The notes: generated by a model from the sequence alone, not told the origin. A stretch of 11,042 nucleotides of DNA from Thermoanaerobacterales bacterium (GCA_012839145.1 DUNY01000249.1:1-11042); one strand, 5' to 3'; shown: positions 1 through 7,190, counted from the stretch's first letter. Program-made: numbers and translations.

Positions 1-1
1 T

Positions 2-133
2 AGAATTATTCTTGAAATAGGCTGGAACCAAGCGGATAATGTGAAAACATTGCTTAAAGAGTCAGAGTTTGGAGACATTAAAGTAATTAAAGATTATGGG
101 AGTTTCGATAGAGTTATATCAGGAGTTATCTAG
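2..133 (+). CDS. prmC: Release factor glutamine methyltransferase PrmC, C-terminal fragment
   Basis: Partial gene entering from the left edge; 43 codons remain before the TAG stop at 131-133. The translated tail contains LEIGWNQADNV, then a lysine/glycine-rich stretch and KDYGSFDRVISGVI, which matches the usual C-terminus of PrmC/HemK proteins (LEIG-Q-x-x-x-V near the substrate side and KDxxGxDRV at the end). PrmC methylates the glutamine of the GGQ motif in peptide-chain release factors using S-adenosylmethionine. The catalytic NPPY motif lies outside the window, so the assignment rests on the tail plus context: prmC commonly precedes the ywlC/sua5 - ywlE - rpiB - glyA - upp run in Firmicutes. 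Confidence 0.8.
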   Translation, partial: RIILEIGWNQADNVKTLLKESEFGDIKVIKDYGSFDRVISGVI

Positions 134-219
134 ATCCGATTGTGTTGTCATTTCCCGATGAAGCTGTCCTATTTACTAATATATGAATAACTAAAGCTGC
201 GGCGCATATGATTTTCATT

Positions 220-227
220 AGAGGTGA
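220..227 (+). promoter_or_regulatory. Ribosome binding site deciding the ZIP start
   Basis: AGAGGTGA lies five bases before the ATG at 233. It overlaps the in-frame GTG at 224, so that upstream GTG is part of the Shine-Dalgarno sequence rather than the start. Confidence 0.7.
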
Positions 228-232
228 GCCGC

Positions 233-961
233 ATGAATACAGTGAGTATTACTTTTTTAAGTCTTCTAGCCGGGGTAGGTGGTACTGGCATGGGAGGATT
301 ATACACTTTTTTTGTAAGAAAAGTTAAAACTGAGAAAATGACATTGGTTTTGGGGTTTGCCAGTGGGATAATGCTGACGGCGGTTTTTTTGGAGCTTATA
401 CCGGAAGCCGTTAAGGTTTCAGGTTTGATTCATGCCCTCATTGGAATAATAATTGGGATAGTATTTTTAATATGGTCTGACATTGTGATAGAGTCGGCAA
501 TACCCCAAGGTCAGGATTTTAAGCAACATTTTGCTCGAACAGGAGTCATGCTTTTTATGGCAATTGCTTGTCATAATTTTCCGGAAGGTATGGCTATAGG
601 AAGCGGTTATGAAGCATCTCAACGGGTAGGTTTGGTACTGGTGGTGACATTGGCTCTACATAATATTCCCGAAGGCATGGCAATAGCCACTGCTTTTCGG
701 CTATCAGGCATGGGACCTTTTAAGGCTTTTATTTCAACGATGTTAGCGGGAATACCAATGGCCCTCGGCTCTCTGTTGGGTCAAAAATTGGGTGGGGTTT
801 CTTCCACATTGATTTCAGCCTCGTTGGGTTTTGCGGCTGGTGCTATGATATATACAGTATGTAAAGAAATACTGCCGGATACCTTTGTCATTGGGCAAAG
901 TTCACCCTGGGGTCTTATTTGGGGCTTGATCGCAGGTATTGTTTTATTTAATATATTATAA
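233..961 (+). CDS. ZIP-family divalent metal transporter
   Basis: Integral membrane protein of 242 residues, predicted to move zinc or another divalent metal across the cytoplasmic membrane. It is hydrophobic throughout, with about eight membrane segments separated by short loops. The two ZIP hallmark metal-site motifs are visible: HNFPEG at about residues 114-119 and HNIPEG at 143-148, plus an ELIPEA motif near 54-59 and KEILPD near 211-216. The HN form of both motifs resembles the bacterial GufA/ZupT-like branch. The ATG at 233 is preferred because AGAGGTGA sits just upstream. The gene lies between prmC and ywlC, with only 31 bases before the next start, so it is probably co-transcribed with the translation genes. 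The metal cannot be read from the sequence. Confidence 0.88.
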   Translation: MNTVSITFLSLLAGVGGTGMGGLYTFFVRKVKTEKMTLVLGFASGIMLTAVFLELIPEAVKVSGLIHALIGIIIGIVFLIWSDIVIESAIPQGQDFKQHFARTGVMLFMAIACHNFPEGMAIGSGYEASQRVGLVLVVTLALHNIPEGMAIATAFRLSGMGPFKAFISTMLAGIPMALGSLLGQKLGGVSSTLISASLGFAAGAMIYTVCKEILPDTFVIGQSSPWGLIWGLIAGIVLFNIL

Positions 962-992
962 AACCAAGTTTATTAAAAAAGAAGGTAGTTTT

Positions 993-2036
993 ATGCCGAA
1001 TACTAACATAGTTGCTGTTGATAAAAATCGACCGGAAAGGGATAAGATAAAAAGAGCAGCTGAAATCATAAGAAAAGGCGGCCTTGTGGCTTTTCCCACT
1101 GAGACCGTTTATGGGCTGGGAGGCAATGCACTGGATGAGAATGCGGCAAAAAAAATTTACGCTGCCAAGGGCAGGCCTCAGGACAATCCTTTGATTGTTC
1201 ACATCTCTTCCCACTTGCAACTGGATCAGCTTGTGAAAGAAATACCGGTGAGGGCACGAATTTTAATGGACAAGTTTTGGCCCGGACCGCTGACAATTAT
1301 ATTTTATAAAAAGGATATTGTTCCTTATGGCACCACCGGAGGTCTTGATACGGTCGCCATAAGGATGCCGGCACACCCAGTGGCTTTGGAGCTGATTAGC
1401 GAAGCCAAAGTTCCCATTGCTGCACCAAGTGCCAATATTTCAGGAAGACCCAGTCCTGTGTGTGCTAAGGATGTAGCGGAAGATTTATCGGGAAGGATCG
1501 AAATGATTCTGGACGGTGGAGCGACCTCAGTGGGAGTGGAATCTACGGTGCTGGACCTTTCTGAGAAAGTACCCATGATTTTAAGGCCCGGTGGAGTTAC
1601 TCGCGAAGACCTGGAGGAAATTTTGGGTCCAGTGGATTTGGACCCGGGTCTTGCACCCGGTGAAAAACCCCGTTCTCCGGGACAAAAATACCGGCATTAT
1701 GCTCCAAAAGCCCAAATGACTGTTGTTGAGGGGTCTATTGAGAATCAGGTAAAAACTATTGAAGAATTTGCAAAGCGATTGGAAACCGACGGATTTGAAG
1801 TGGGTATAATGGCTACCGCTCAGACACGGCACCGATACACTAGGGGACATATCATTTCCGTAGGTGATAGAACTGCACCTTTGACCATATCATCAAACCT
1901 TTTCACCATTTTGAGGAAATTCGACCGTTTAGGAGTAGACAAAATCCTAGCGGAGGGTATTTCCAAGGACGGTATAGGCCTAGCGGTAATGAATAGGCTT
2001 TATAAGGCTGCGGGGTTTAATGTTTTAAAAGTATAG
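993..2036 (+). CDS. ywlC: L-threonylcarbamoyladenylate synthase, two-domain Sua5/YwlC type
   Basis: Makes threonylcarbamoyl-AMP from threonine, bicarbonate and ATP, the first step of t6A37 modification of ANN-decoding tRNAs (later steps by TsaBDE). The 347-residue protein has the YrdC/Sua5 fold at about residues 12-200: FPTETVYGLG (34-43), KGRPQDNPL (59-67), WPGPLT (96-101), APSANISGRPSP (144-155) and ESTVLD (183-188). The linker SPGQKYRHYAPKA (228-240) leads into the Sua5 C-terminal domain (about 241-345), so this is the long Sua5/YwlC form rather than short TsaC. An upstream in-frame ATG at 939 lies inside the ZIP gene; ATG 993 is chosen because GAAGG (981-985) precedes it at good spacing. 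The downstream gene follows after 14 bases. Confidence 0.95.
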   Translation: MPNTNIVAVDKNRPERDKIKRAAEIIRKGGLVAFPTETVYGLGGNALDENAAKKIYAAKGRPQDNPLIVHISSHLQLDQLVKEIPVRARILMDKFWPGPLTIIFYKKDIVPYGTTGGLDTVAIRMPAHPVALELISEAKVPIAAPSANISGRPSPVCAKDVAEDLSGRIEMILDGGATSVGVESTVLDLSEKVPMILRPGGVTREDLEEILGPVDLDPGLAPGEKPRSPGQKYRHYAPKAQMTVVEGSIENQVKTIEEFAKRLETDGFEVGIMATAQTRHRYTRGHIISVGDRTAPLTISSNLFTILRKFDRLGVDKILAEGISKDGIGLAVMNRLYKAAGFNVLKV

Positions 2037-2050
2037 GAGGTGTATTTTCG

Positions 2051-2503
2051 TTGAAAAGAGTGGTTTTTGTGTGTACTGGCAATACATGTCGCAGTACAAT
2101 GGCTGAAGCCCTTTTTAGAAAAATTCTGCAGGACTTGAAAAAACATAAGGAAATTCAGGTGGAGTCCTATGGCATAGCAGCCATAGAAGGCCAACCGGCC
2201 TCGGAAAATGCCAAAAAGGTTATGGAGATGGAGGGAATAGATTTATCCGGTCATAAGGCAAGACAGTTTACCCAGGATGTATTAGAAGCAGATATTATTC
2301 TTACCATGACACAAAGTCATAAGGATTATATAATCCATCGATACCCCAAAGCCAAAGGTAAAGTATTTTTACTTGGGGAATTTGTCGGCGATAATATGGA
2401 AATTAGCGACCCCTTCGGTCAAGGCATAGATGTATATAAAAAAGCAGCGGAAGAAATTAAACACAAATTGTGGAAAGTGATTGAAAGGCTGGGAAAAAAC
2501 TAG
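2051..2503 (+). CDS. ywlE: Low-molecular-weight protein phosphatase, likely protein-arginine phosphatase YwlE
   Basis: A 150-residue cytosolic phosphatase of the low-molecular-weight tyrosine phosphatase family. The P-loop CTGNTCRS spans residues 8-15, with nucleophile Cys8 and Arg14, and the general acid is Asp120 in DPFG. The threonine inside the loop (Thr12) matches the residue known in Bacillus subtilis YwlE to favour phospho-arginine over phospho-tyrosine, so I infer a protein-arginine phosphatase opposing a McsB-type kinase; the kinase is not in this window. It starts with TTG at 2051: AGGAGG at 2035-2040 overlaps the ywlC stop, giving tight translational coupling. No methionine codon with a better ribosome site precedes the P-loop, which must begin within a few residues of the start. 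Confidence 0.9.
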   Translation: MKRVVFVCTGNTCRSTMAEALFRKILQDLKKHKEIQVESYGIAAIEGQPASENAKKVMEMEGIDLSGHKARQFTQDVLEADIILTMTQSHKDYIIHRYPKAKGKVFLLGEFVGDNMEISDPFGQGIDVYKKAAEEIKHKLWKVIERLGKN

Positions 2504-2530
2504 ACAATAACAATAAATTAAGTATATAAT
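2501..2530 (+). promoter_or_regulatory. Sigma-A-like promoter for rpiB-glyA-upp
   Basis: TAGACA (2501-2506, 5/6 to the -35 consensus) and TATAAT (2525-2530, perfect -10) are separated by 18 bases in the AT-rich gap after ywlE. The -35 overlaps the ywlE stop codon. Transcription would start near 2537 and give rpiB-glyA-upp independent expression within the larger cluster. Confidence 0.6.
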
Positions 2531-2569
2531 TAACGAGATAAACTCATTGATGTCAGGAGGGGGAAAATA

Positions 2570-3016
2570 TTGACTATAGCTATAACCAGTGACCACGGAG
2601 GTTATGAGTTAAAAAAAGAGATAGTTAAATATCTGGATAAAAACAACATCAGATATAAAGATCTGGGTGTTTTTTCCGCCGAATCTGTAGACTATCCTGA
2701 TATAGCTATCCCTTGTGCTGAATCCGTAGCCCGGGGAGAATTTAAAAAGGGCATAATCATCTGTGGGACAGGTATAGGTGTATGTATTGCCGCCAATAAA
2801 GTCAAGGGTATTCGGGCGGCACTGTGTCATGATACTTTTTCCGCTCGGATGTCGCGGCAGCATAACAATGCTAACATTTTAACCATGGGCGGCAGAGTTA
2901 TTGGGCCAAGCTTGGCGACAGAAATTGTTGACGTGTGGTTGAACAGTGAATTTGAGGGAGATCGCCATCAACGAAGAGTGGACAAGATAGCCGATTATGA
3001 AAATAGGAATATCTAA
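2570..3016 (+). CDS. rpiB: Ribose-5-phosphate isomerase B
   Basis: Interconverts ribose 5-phosphate and ribulose 5-phosphate in the non-oxidative pentose phosphate pathway, supplying the ribose for PRPP used by Upp downstream. The 148-residue protein shows SDHGGYELK (7-15), DYPD (41-44), the phosphate-binding and catalytic loop CGTGIG with Cys65 (65-70), then ANKVKGIRAALCHD (75-88), and RQHNNAN with His99-type residues near 96-102 followed by GGRVIG. Length is normal for RpiB/LacAB-family isomerases; the Cys65 form and the housekeeping context favour RpiB over LacA/LacB. Translation begins at TTG 2570, nine bases after AGGAGG (2555-2560). glyA follows after 34 bases. Confidence 0.95.
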   Translation: MTIAITSDHGGYELKKEIVKYLDKNNIRYKDLGVFSAESVDYPDIAIPCAESVARGEFKKGIIICGTGIGVCIAANKVKGIRAALCHDTFSARMSRQHNNANILTMGGRVIGPSLATEIVDVWLNSEFEGDRHQRRVDKIADYENRNI

Positions 3017-3050
3017 CAAGTTTTACTTTACAAAAAAGAGGTGTTCATAG

Positions 3051-4936
<1,886 letters not shown>

Positions 4937-4944
4937 AGATAAAA

Positions 4945-4978
4945 CAAGGCCTCCTATCTAGGATGGCCTTGATTTTTT
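4945..4978 (+). terminator. Intrinsic terminator after upp
   Basis: CAAGGCC (4945-4951) pairs with GGCCTTG (4965-4971). The stem is extended inward by TCCT/AGGA with one bulged T, and a T-run (4973-4978) follows. It lies nine bases after the upp stop and closes the housekeeping operon. Confidence 0.88.
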
Positions 4979-5004
4979 GTCTAAAAGTGAACCTTTTTTA
5001 AAAT
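4977..5004 (+). promoter_or_regulatory. Candidate promoter for the toxin-like transcript
   Basis: TTGTCT (4977-4982) and TAAAAT (4999-5004) with 16-base spacing form a plausible sigma-A promoter just after the upp terminator. Transcription would start near 5011 and read into the short hydrophobic reading frame at 5040. It is a weak match at -35 and partly overlaps the terminator T-run, so confidence is limited. Confidence 0.4.
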
Positions 5005-5039
5005 TAATCCTCGTATGAGGTCATTCACTTTCTGCCTCT

Positions 5040-5108
5040 ATGTTAACCGTATCGCTGATTTCCTTAATTATTGCATTAATTAAGGCAGTAAGTAAAGGAA
5101 AAAAATAA
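5040..5108 (+). CDS. Small hydrophobic peptide resembling type I holin-like toxins; possibly N-terminally truncated
   Basis: A 22-codon frame: a short hydrophobic core (LTVSLISLIIALIK), then AVSKGKK and a TAA at 5106-5108. A hydrophobic helix with a basic tail is the hallmark of TxpA/BsrG-like and related putative holin-like toxins of Firmicutes, which insert in the membrane. The reading frame runs straight into the left arm of a terminator hairpin (5101-5141) that also terminates an antisense RNA from the other strand, the arrangement known for txpA/RatA and bsrG/SR4. Against an active toxin: no ribosome binding site is seen before ATG 5040, and the frame is closed by a TGA at 5016-5018. A different-frame ATG at 5015 suggests an N-terminus lost through a frameshift. 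Membership is inferred from layout and composition. Confidence 0.4.
   Translation: MLTVSLISLIIALIKAVSKGKK
5062..5085 (+). repeat. Inverted repeat inside the toxin-like frame
   Basis: CCTTAATTA (5062-5070) and TAATTAAGG (5077-5085) are perfect 9-base arms around a TTGCAT loop. In RNA this would form a hairpin within the toxin-like message and could affect its translation or stability; the function is inferred. Confidence 0.6.
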
Positions 5109-5141
5109 TCACCCTGCCTCCACCGTAGGATGATTATTTTT
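5101..5141. terminator. Bidirectional terminator shared by toxin-like gene and antisense RNA
   Basis: Perfect 11-base arms AAAAATAATCA (5101-5111) and TGATTATTTTT (5131-5141), with an inner CCTGC/GTAGG stem (one G-T pair). T-rich sequence follows on the plus strand and a seven-T tract follows on the minus strand (A-run 5099-5105), so it can end transcripts from both sides. Confidence 0.75.
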
Positions 5142-5156
5142 ATAATTACTCGAAGT

Positions 5157-5186
5157 GGTAACCGCACTTTTGCGGTTCCGATTACC
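5157..5186 (-). repeat. Hairpin at the 5' end of the candidate antisense RNA
   Basis: AACCGCA (5160-5166) and TGCGGTT (5171-5177) enclose a CTTT loop. GGTAA (5157-5161) can alternatively pair with TTACC (5182-5186). It lies just downstream of the minus-strand promoter, as expected for a stabilising 5' hairpin. Confidence 0.65.
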
Positions 5187-5195
5187 TTTATCTAT

Positions 5196-5223
5196 ATTAT
5201 AACATAATTTTTCCAAAAGTAAA
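5196..5223 (-). promoter_or_regulatory. Minus-strand sigma-A-like promoter of the antisense RNA
   Basis: Read on the minus strand, a perfect TATAAT (5201 to 5196) is preceded after 16 bases by TTTACT (5223 to 5218, 4/6 to consensus). No gene-sized reading frame follows before the terminator at 5101-5141, which points to a small RNA. Confidence 0.6.
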
Positions 5224-5255
5224 CAATCAAGCGCAAAATAGCAATGCTGTTTTAA

Positions 5256-5330
5256 TTAAAACGCCAAAGTATTTAATTACCAGCCTATAAGATGAGCTTA
5301 AAAACATTAACTTTTAAACTAGTGAACGGG
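5256..5330 (-). pseudogene. Remnant of an IseA-like gene C-terminus
   Basis: Minus-strand reading gives GW-stop-LNTLAF-stop. It matches the end of the larger IseA-like pseudogene at 6151 (GWRLNTLVF-stop). At the DNA level 5256-5289 matches 6151-6184 at 27 of 34 positions. Similarity beyond about 5290 is faint and the right limit is approximate. The in-frame stop and lack of an open frame show it is a fossil. Together with the upp fragment just to its right it suggests a second, decayed copy of a upp/IseA-like segment. Confidence 0.55.
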
Positions 5331-5400
5331 CGGCATTGAATTCTAATCACCGAGTTTAATAATAATGCTAAATCTTTAGAGAGGTTCCCCGAGCGAAACC

Positions 5401-5646
5401 CCTTGCTTTCCGATCCCTATTTGCCAATCAAAAATACTGCAAACTGTATACAAAAGGTATCTTTTAATCTATCAAATTAAAGGCGGCACAATATACATAG
5501 ATGCTGTTGTCGATTGCAGGCAAAACTATAGATGGCTTTTATAGAGAGATAACCGAAATATACCCTATCGCGTTGGTTGCAATACTGAAACAACTTTATA
5601 AACCTGTCTCGGCGACACCGGCGACAGGCTATATGGAACGAAATAA
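5401..5646 (+). pseudogene. Decayed 3' part of a second uracil phosphoribosyltransferase gene
   Basis: The last codons (5605-5646) read CLGDTGDRLYGTK-stop, nearly identical to the Upp C-terminus [13 protein letters not shown]; 29 of the last 36 bases match, and most differences are at third codon positions. Further left, with indels and frame changes, EIY (5555-5563, for VEIY), a match to the [13 protein letters not shown] segment (about 5480-5540) and YCKL (5435-5446, for EYYCKL) can be aligned in the correct order. The segment that would carry the PRPP loop [10 protein letters not shown] is missing, and stops interrupt every alignment. The left boundary is approximate. Because the changes are mostly synonymous, the copy seems to have diverged while still functional, so it may be an old paralog or a transferred upp rather than a fresh duplication. 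Confidence 0.75.
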
Positions 5647-5657
5647 GCATTAAAAAC

Positions 5658-5684
5658 GGCTATCCTTTATGGACAGCCTATTTT
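5658..5684. terminator. Bidirectional terminator between the upp remnant and the minus-strand cluster
   Basis: GGCTATCC (5658-5665) and GGACAGCC (5671-5678) pair with one A-C mismatch around TTTAT. TATTTT follows on the plus strand, and a five-T run on the minus strand (A-run 5652-5656). It lies 11 bases after the upp-remnant stop, as the real terminator follows the intact upp, and it would now end the convergent minus-strand genes. Confidence 0.7.
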
Positions 5685-5694
5685 GATTTATACT

Positions 5695-6120
5695 TTATAC
5701 ATCCGATTCAAAATCGACCAGTATCCATCTTCCACTGATTTTTTGAAATGTCATTTCATGAAATAATACGGTTTTAAAAGGGTTTTCTTCCAATTGGACA
5801 ATTACCCGGATTTTTTCATTATCTTCTTCATTATAGGAGGATATAAACGCTTTATCTAGGTTACAATTTGGATCTAAATATTTTATTACCTTGTTAATTT
5901 CCTGCTGTGTGTCACTTTCCATTTCAATAGATATCAAATCTGTGTTTCTAAGATATATGGACATAGTTACAGCCAGGGCTTTGGTTTTCAGCAACTCCTC
6001 TTCTGCAGCATTTGTCAAATTAATTTTACTTAAGTAGCAGCCAAGTGTCCACACAATGACAAAAGATGAAATGATAATTATTAACGGCAAGTTTCTTTTC
6101 AAAGGACTAAACACCACCAT
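5695..6120 (-). CDS. Unknown membrane-anchored or exported protein, 141 residues
   Basis: No family recognised. The protein has a basic start (KR at 8-9), one hydrophobic segment at about residues 11-30 ending in TLGC, then a mainly polar region ending in a beta-rich stretch (IRVIVQLEENPFKTVLFHEMTFQKISGRW region, residues 104-132). The end, SGRWILVDFESDV, resembles the closing strand of many small extracytoplasmic NTF2-like or lipoprotein domains, but that is only a fold guess. ATG 6120 has no good ribosome site; the TTG at 6102 (codon 7) has GGTGGTG eight bases upstream and would give a 22-residue lipoprotein-like leader ending at the cysteine. It is the last gene of a minus-strand cluster whose two upstream genes are broken, 30 bases after the IseA-like stop. 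It remains open but may no longer be expressed. Confidence 0.6.
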   Translation of the reverse strand: MVVFSPLKRNLPLIIIISSFVIVWTLGCYLSKINLTNAAEEELLKTKALAVTMSIYLRNTDLISIEMESDTQQEINKVIKYLDPNCNLDKAFISSYNEEDNEKIRVIVQLEENPFKTVLFHEMTFQKISGRWILVDFESDV

Positions 6121-6150
6121 CAGAACTCAATTTTATCTCCACATCCTTTG

Positions 6151-6711
6151 TTAAAACACTAAAGTATTCAAGCGCCAGCCGATACTTTCATCATATATGA
6201 ACTCCATTGTTTCTTCACTGTAGGAGAGTATATCGTCATCATCCATACTGTGGGGTACAGTTGCTTCGACTGTTGCATCTATTTCTAAAGACAGTTATAC
6301 GATTGATTTTCGAATTTACATAATCAGCGAGGGTCCCTACATCACTCACCGGTCTGCGTATACGGCCGTCTGCTTCTTCAAACTTTAAATCCTTATAAAT
6401 CTTTTCGGAAAGTTTACTTGTGTACACTCCATTGAGAAGATCCATAATTTTTTCTTTGGAGTTTATCCGCTCGTCCCTTACATACAGCCAATGGCTATCA
6501 CCTTCCACTTTTAATTCCGGAGATTTGCTATAATATGATGATTGAGCATTTAATAAAGATAGATACAGGGCCTGCGATTTTGACATAAGTTCCTTGGCGT
6601 GTTCCTCGGAGATATTATTTTTGCTTAAGGAGAAATCTTTATAAAAAGCAAATCCGAGTATGAGAATAATTAAAACAACTAAAAAAATTAAACGTTTTTA
6701 TATCCCATCAT
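6151..6711 (-). pseudogene. IseA-like (DL-endopeptidase inhibitor-like) exported protein, two frameshifts
   Basis: Read on the minus strand from ATG 6708 (or ATG 6711), the frame is M-G-Y-K and then needs one extra base in an A-run (near 6698-6702) to continue as KRLIFLVVLIILILGF, a membrane anchor or signal segment. The frame is then open through HWLYVRDERINSKEKIMDLL, YTSKLSEKIYKDL and DGRIRRPVSDVGTLADYV. A second shift near 6284-6290 is needed to reach VEATVPHSMDDDD, ETMEFIYDES and GWRLNTLVF-stop (6151-6153). The restored product of about 185 residues matches the length and motif order I associate with IseA/YoeB (YRYL..., GRL.QP.AD.G, VEATVP, GW...), an extracellular inhibitor of cell-wall DL-endopeptidases. 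Family assignment is by recollection of motif pattern. The two frameshifts make it a pseudogene unless they are sequencing errors in A-runs. Confidence 0.65.
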
Positions 6712-6731
6712 TGATATCCCATTTATATTCA

Positions 6732-7190
6732 TTAAATAATTCTGTTACTTTTTTTATATACAATTACTCTTTGAATTGATTTTCCACTATAGTAAGACAA
6801 GCTGCGTTCCCTACCATTTAGAGCATCAATTATCGTAAAATCTTCCAGGGAACGACCATCACCATATACTCCTTTTATTACTACGAAATGTGATTTATAT
6901 TTGCCATTTTCATACCATTCAAAAACTATTATGACTGGATTCTTATCTTCAAAAGCACCTACTGTATACTTAAAGCAGTTCTCTCAGTTGGATTAACCAA
7001 TAAAGTAACAAGTGTTACTTTATTAAACATATAATGAACTCCCTTATTGAGGTCTTCGTACGTTGTGGTTCTGTAACAATTATACCAAAATTTGCATAAT
7101 CGGGCAACCGAAGTATATTTGGTTATTATGATGTAAATGAGACCGGGAGGCACCACGCCTGGCAAATGATGCATTAGGTATCCCAAGGTT
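6732..7190 (-). pseudogene. Broken C39/papain-like cysteine peptidase-like gene
   Basis: The 3' part (minus strand, about 6985 to the TAA at 6734-6732) reads GAFEDKNPVIIVFEWYENGKY, HFVVIKGVYGDGRSLEDFTIID and GRERSLSYYSG, ending VIVYKK. This is the pattern of the C-terminal half of C39-like cysteine peptidases: PVI strand, catalytic His in HFVVI.G, then D-x-x-I-x-D. An upstream minus-strand frame (7186-6959) reads LPGVVP, then TSVARLCKFWYN and YEDLNKGV. This resembles the active-site region GCxPTxxxxLxxYW with the cysteine replaced and extra residues inserted; that half is tentative. The halves are in different frames, and a perfect palindrome (6999-7024) lies close to the join. It ends 20 bases before the IseA-like start, consistent with one former operon of surface or exported proteins. 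Confidence 0.5.
6999..7024. repeat. Perfect 12-base inverted repeat
   Basis: AATAAAGTAACA (6999-7010) and TGTTACTTTATT (7013-7024) are exact reverse complements separated by AG. It lies within the broken C39-like gene near its frame break. It may be an insertion footprint, a protein-binding site or a chance hairpin; no T-run marks it as a terminator. Confidence 0.7.

Larger units (their letters stand above)
5099..5189 (-). ncRNA. Candidate antisense (antitoxin-like) RNA converging on the toxin-like gene
   Basis: On the minus strand a promoter (5223 to 5196) would start an RNA near 5189. It would begin with a hairpin formed by 5157-5186 (CCGCA/TGCGG plus GGTAA/TTACC), pass an AT-rich linker, and end in the strong terminator hairpin 5141 to 5101 followed by seven U residues (5105-5099). 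The resulting RNA of about 90 nt has no evident coding frame. Its 3' part is complementary to the end of the toxin-like message. A promoter, two stable hairpins, a U-tract and 3' overlap together resemble RatA/SR4-type antitoxin RNAs. No expression evidence is available. Confidence 0.5.

Noticed and set aside
145..175. TTGTCA ... TATTTA as a promoter for the ZIP gene
   Set aside because: Spacing of 19 bases and a poor -10; too weak to annotate.
224..232. GTG start for the ZIP gene
   Set aside because: The GTG is part of the AGAGGTGA ribosome site serving ATG 233.
939..992. N-terminal extension of YwlC from ATG 939
   Set aside because: It lies within the end of the ZIP gene, has no ribosome site, and adds residues not found in the family; ATG 993 has GAAGG upstream.
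5501..5653. Continuous 50-codon plus-strand frame over the upp remnant
   Set aside because: It has no ribosome site, and at its right end it reads the Upp-like codons in the wrong frame, so it is a chance product of decay.
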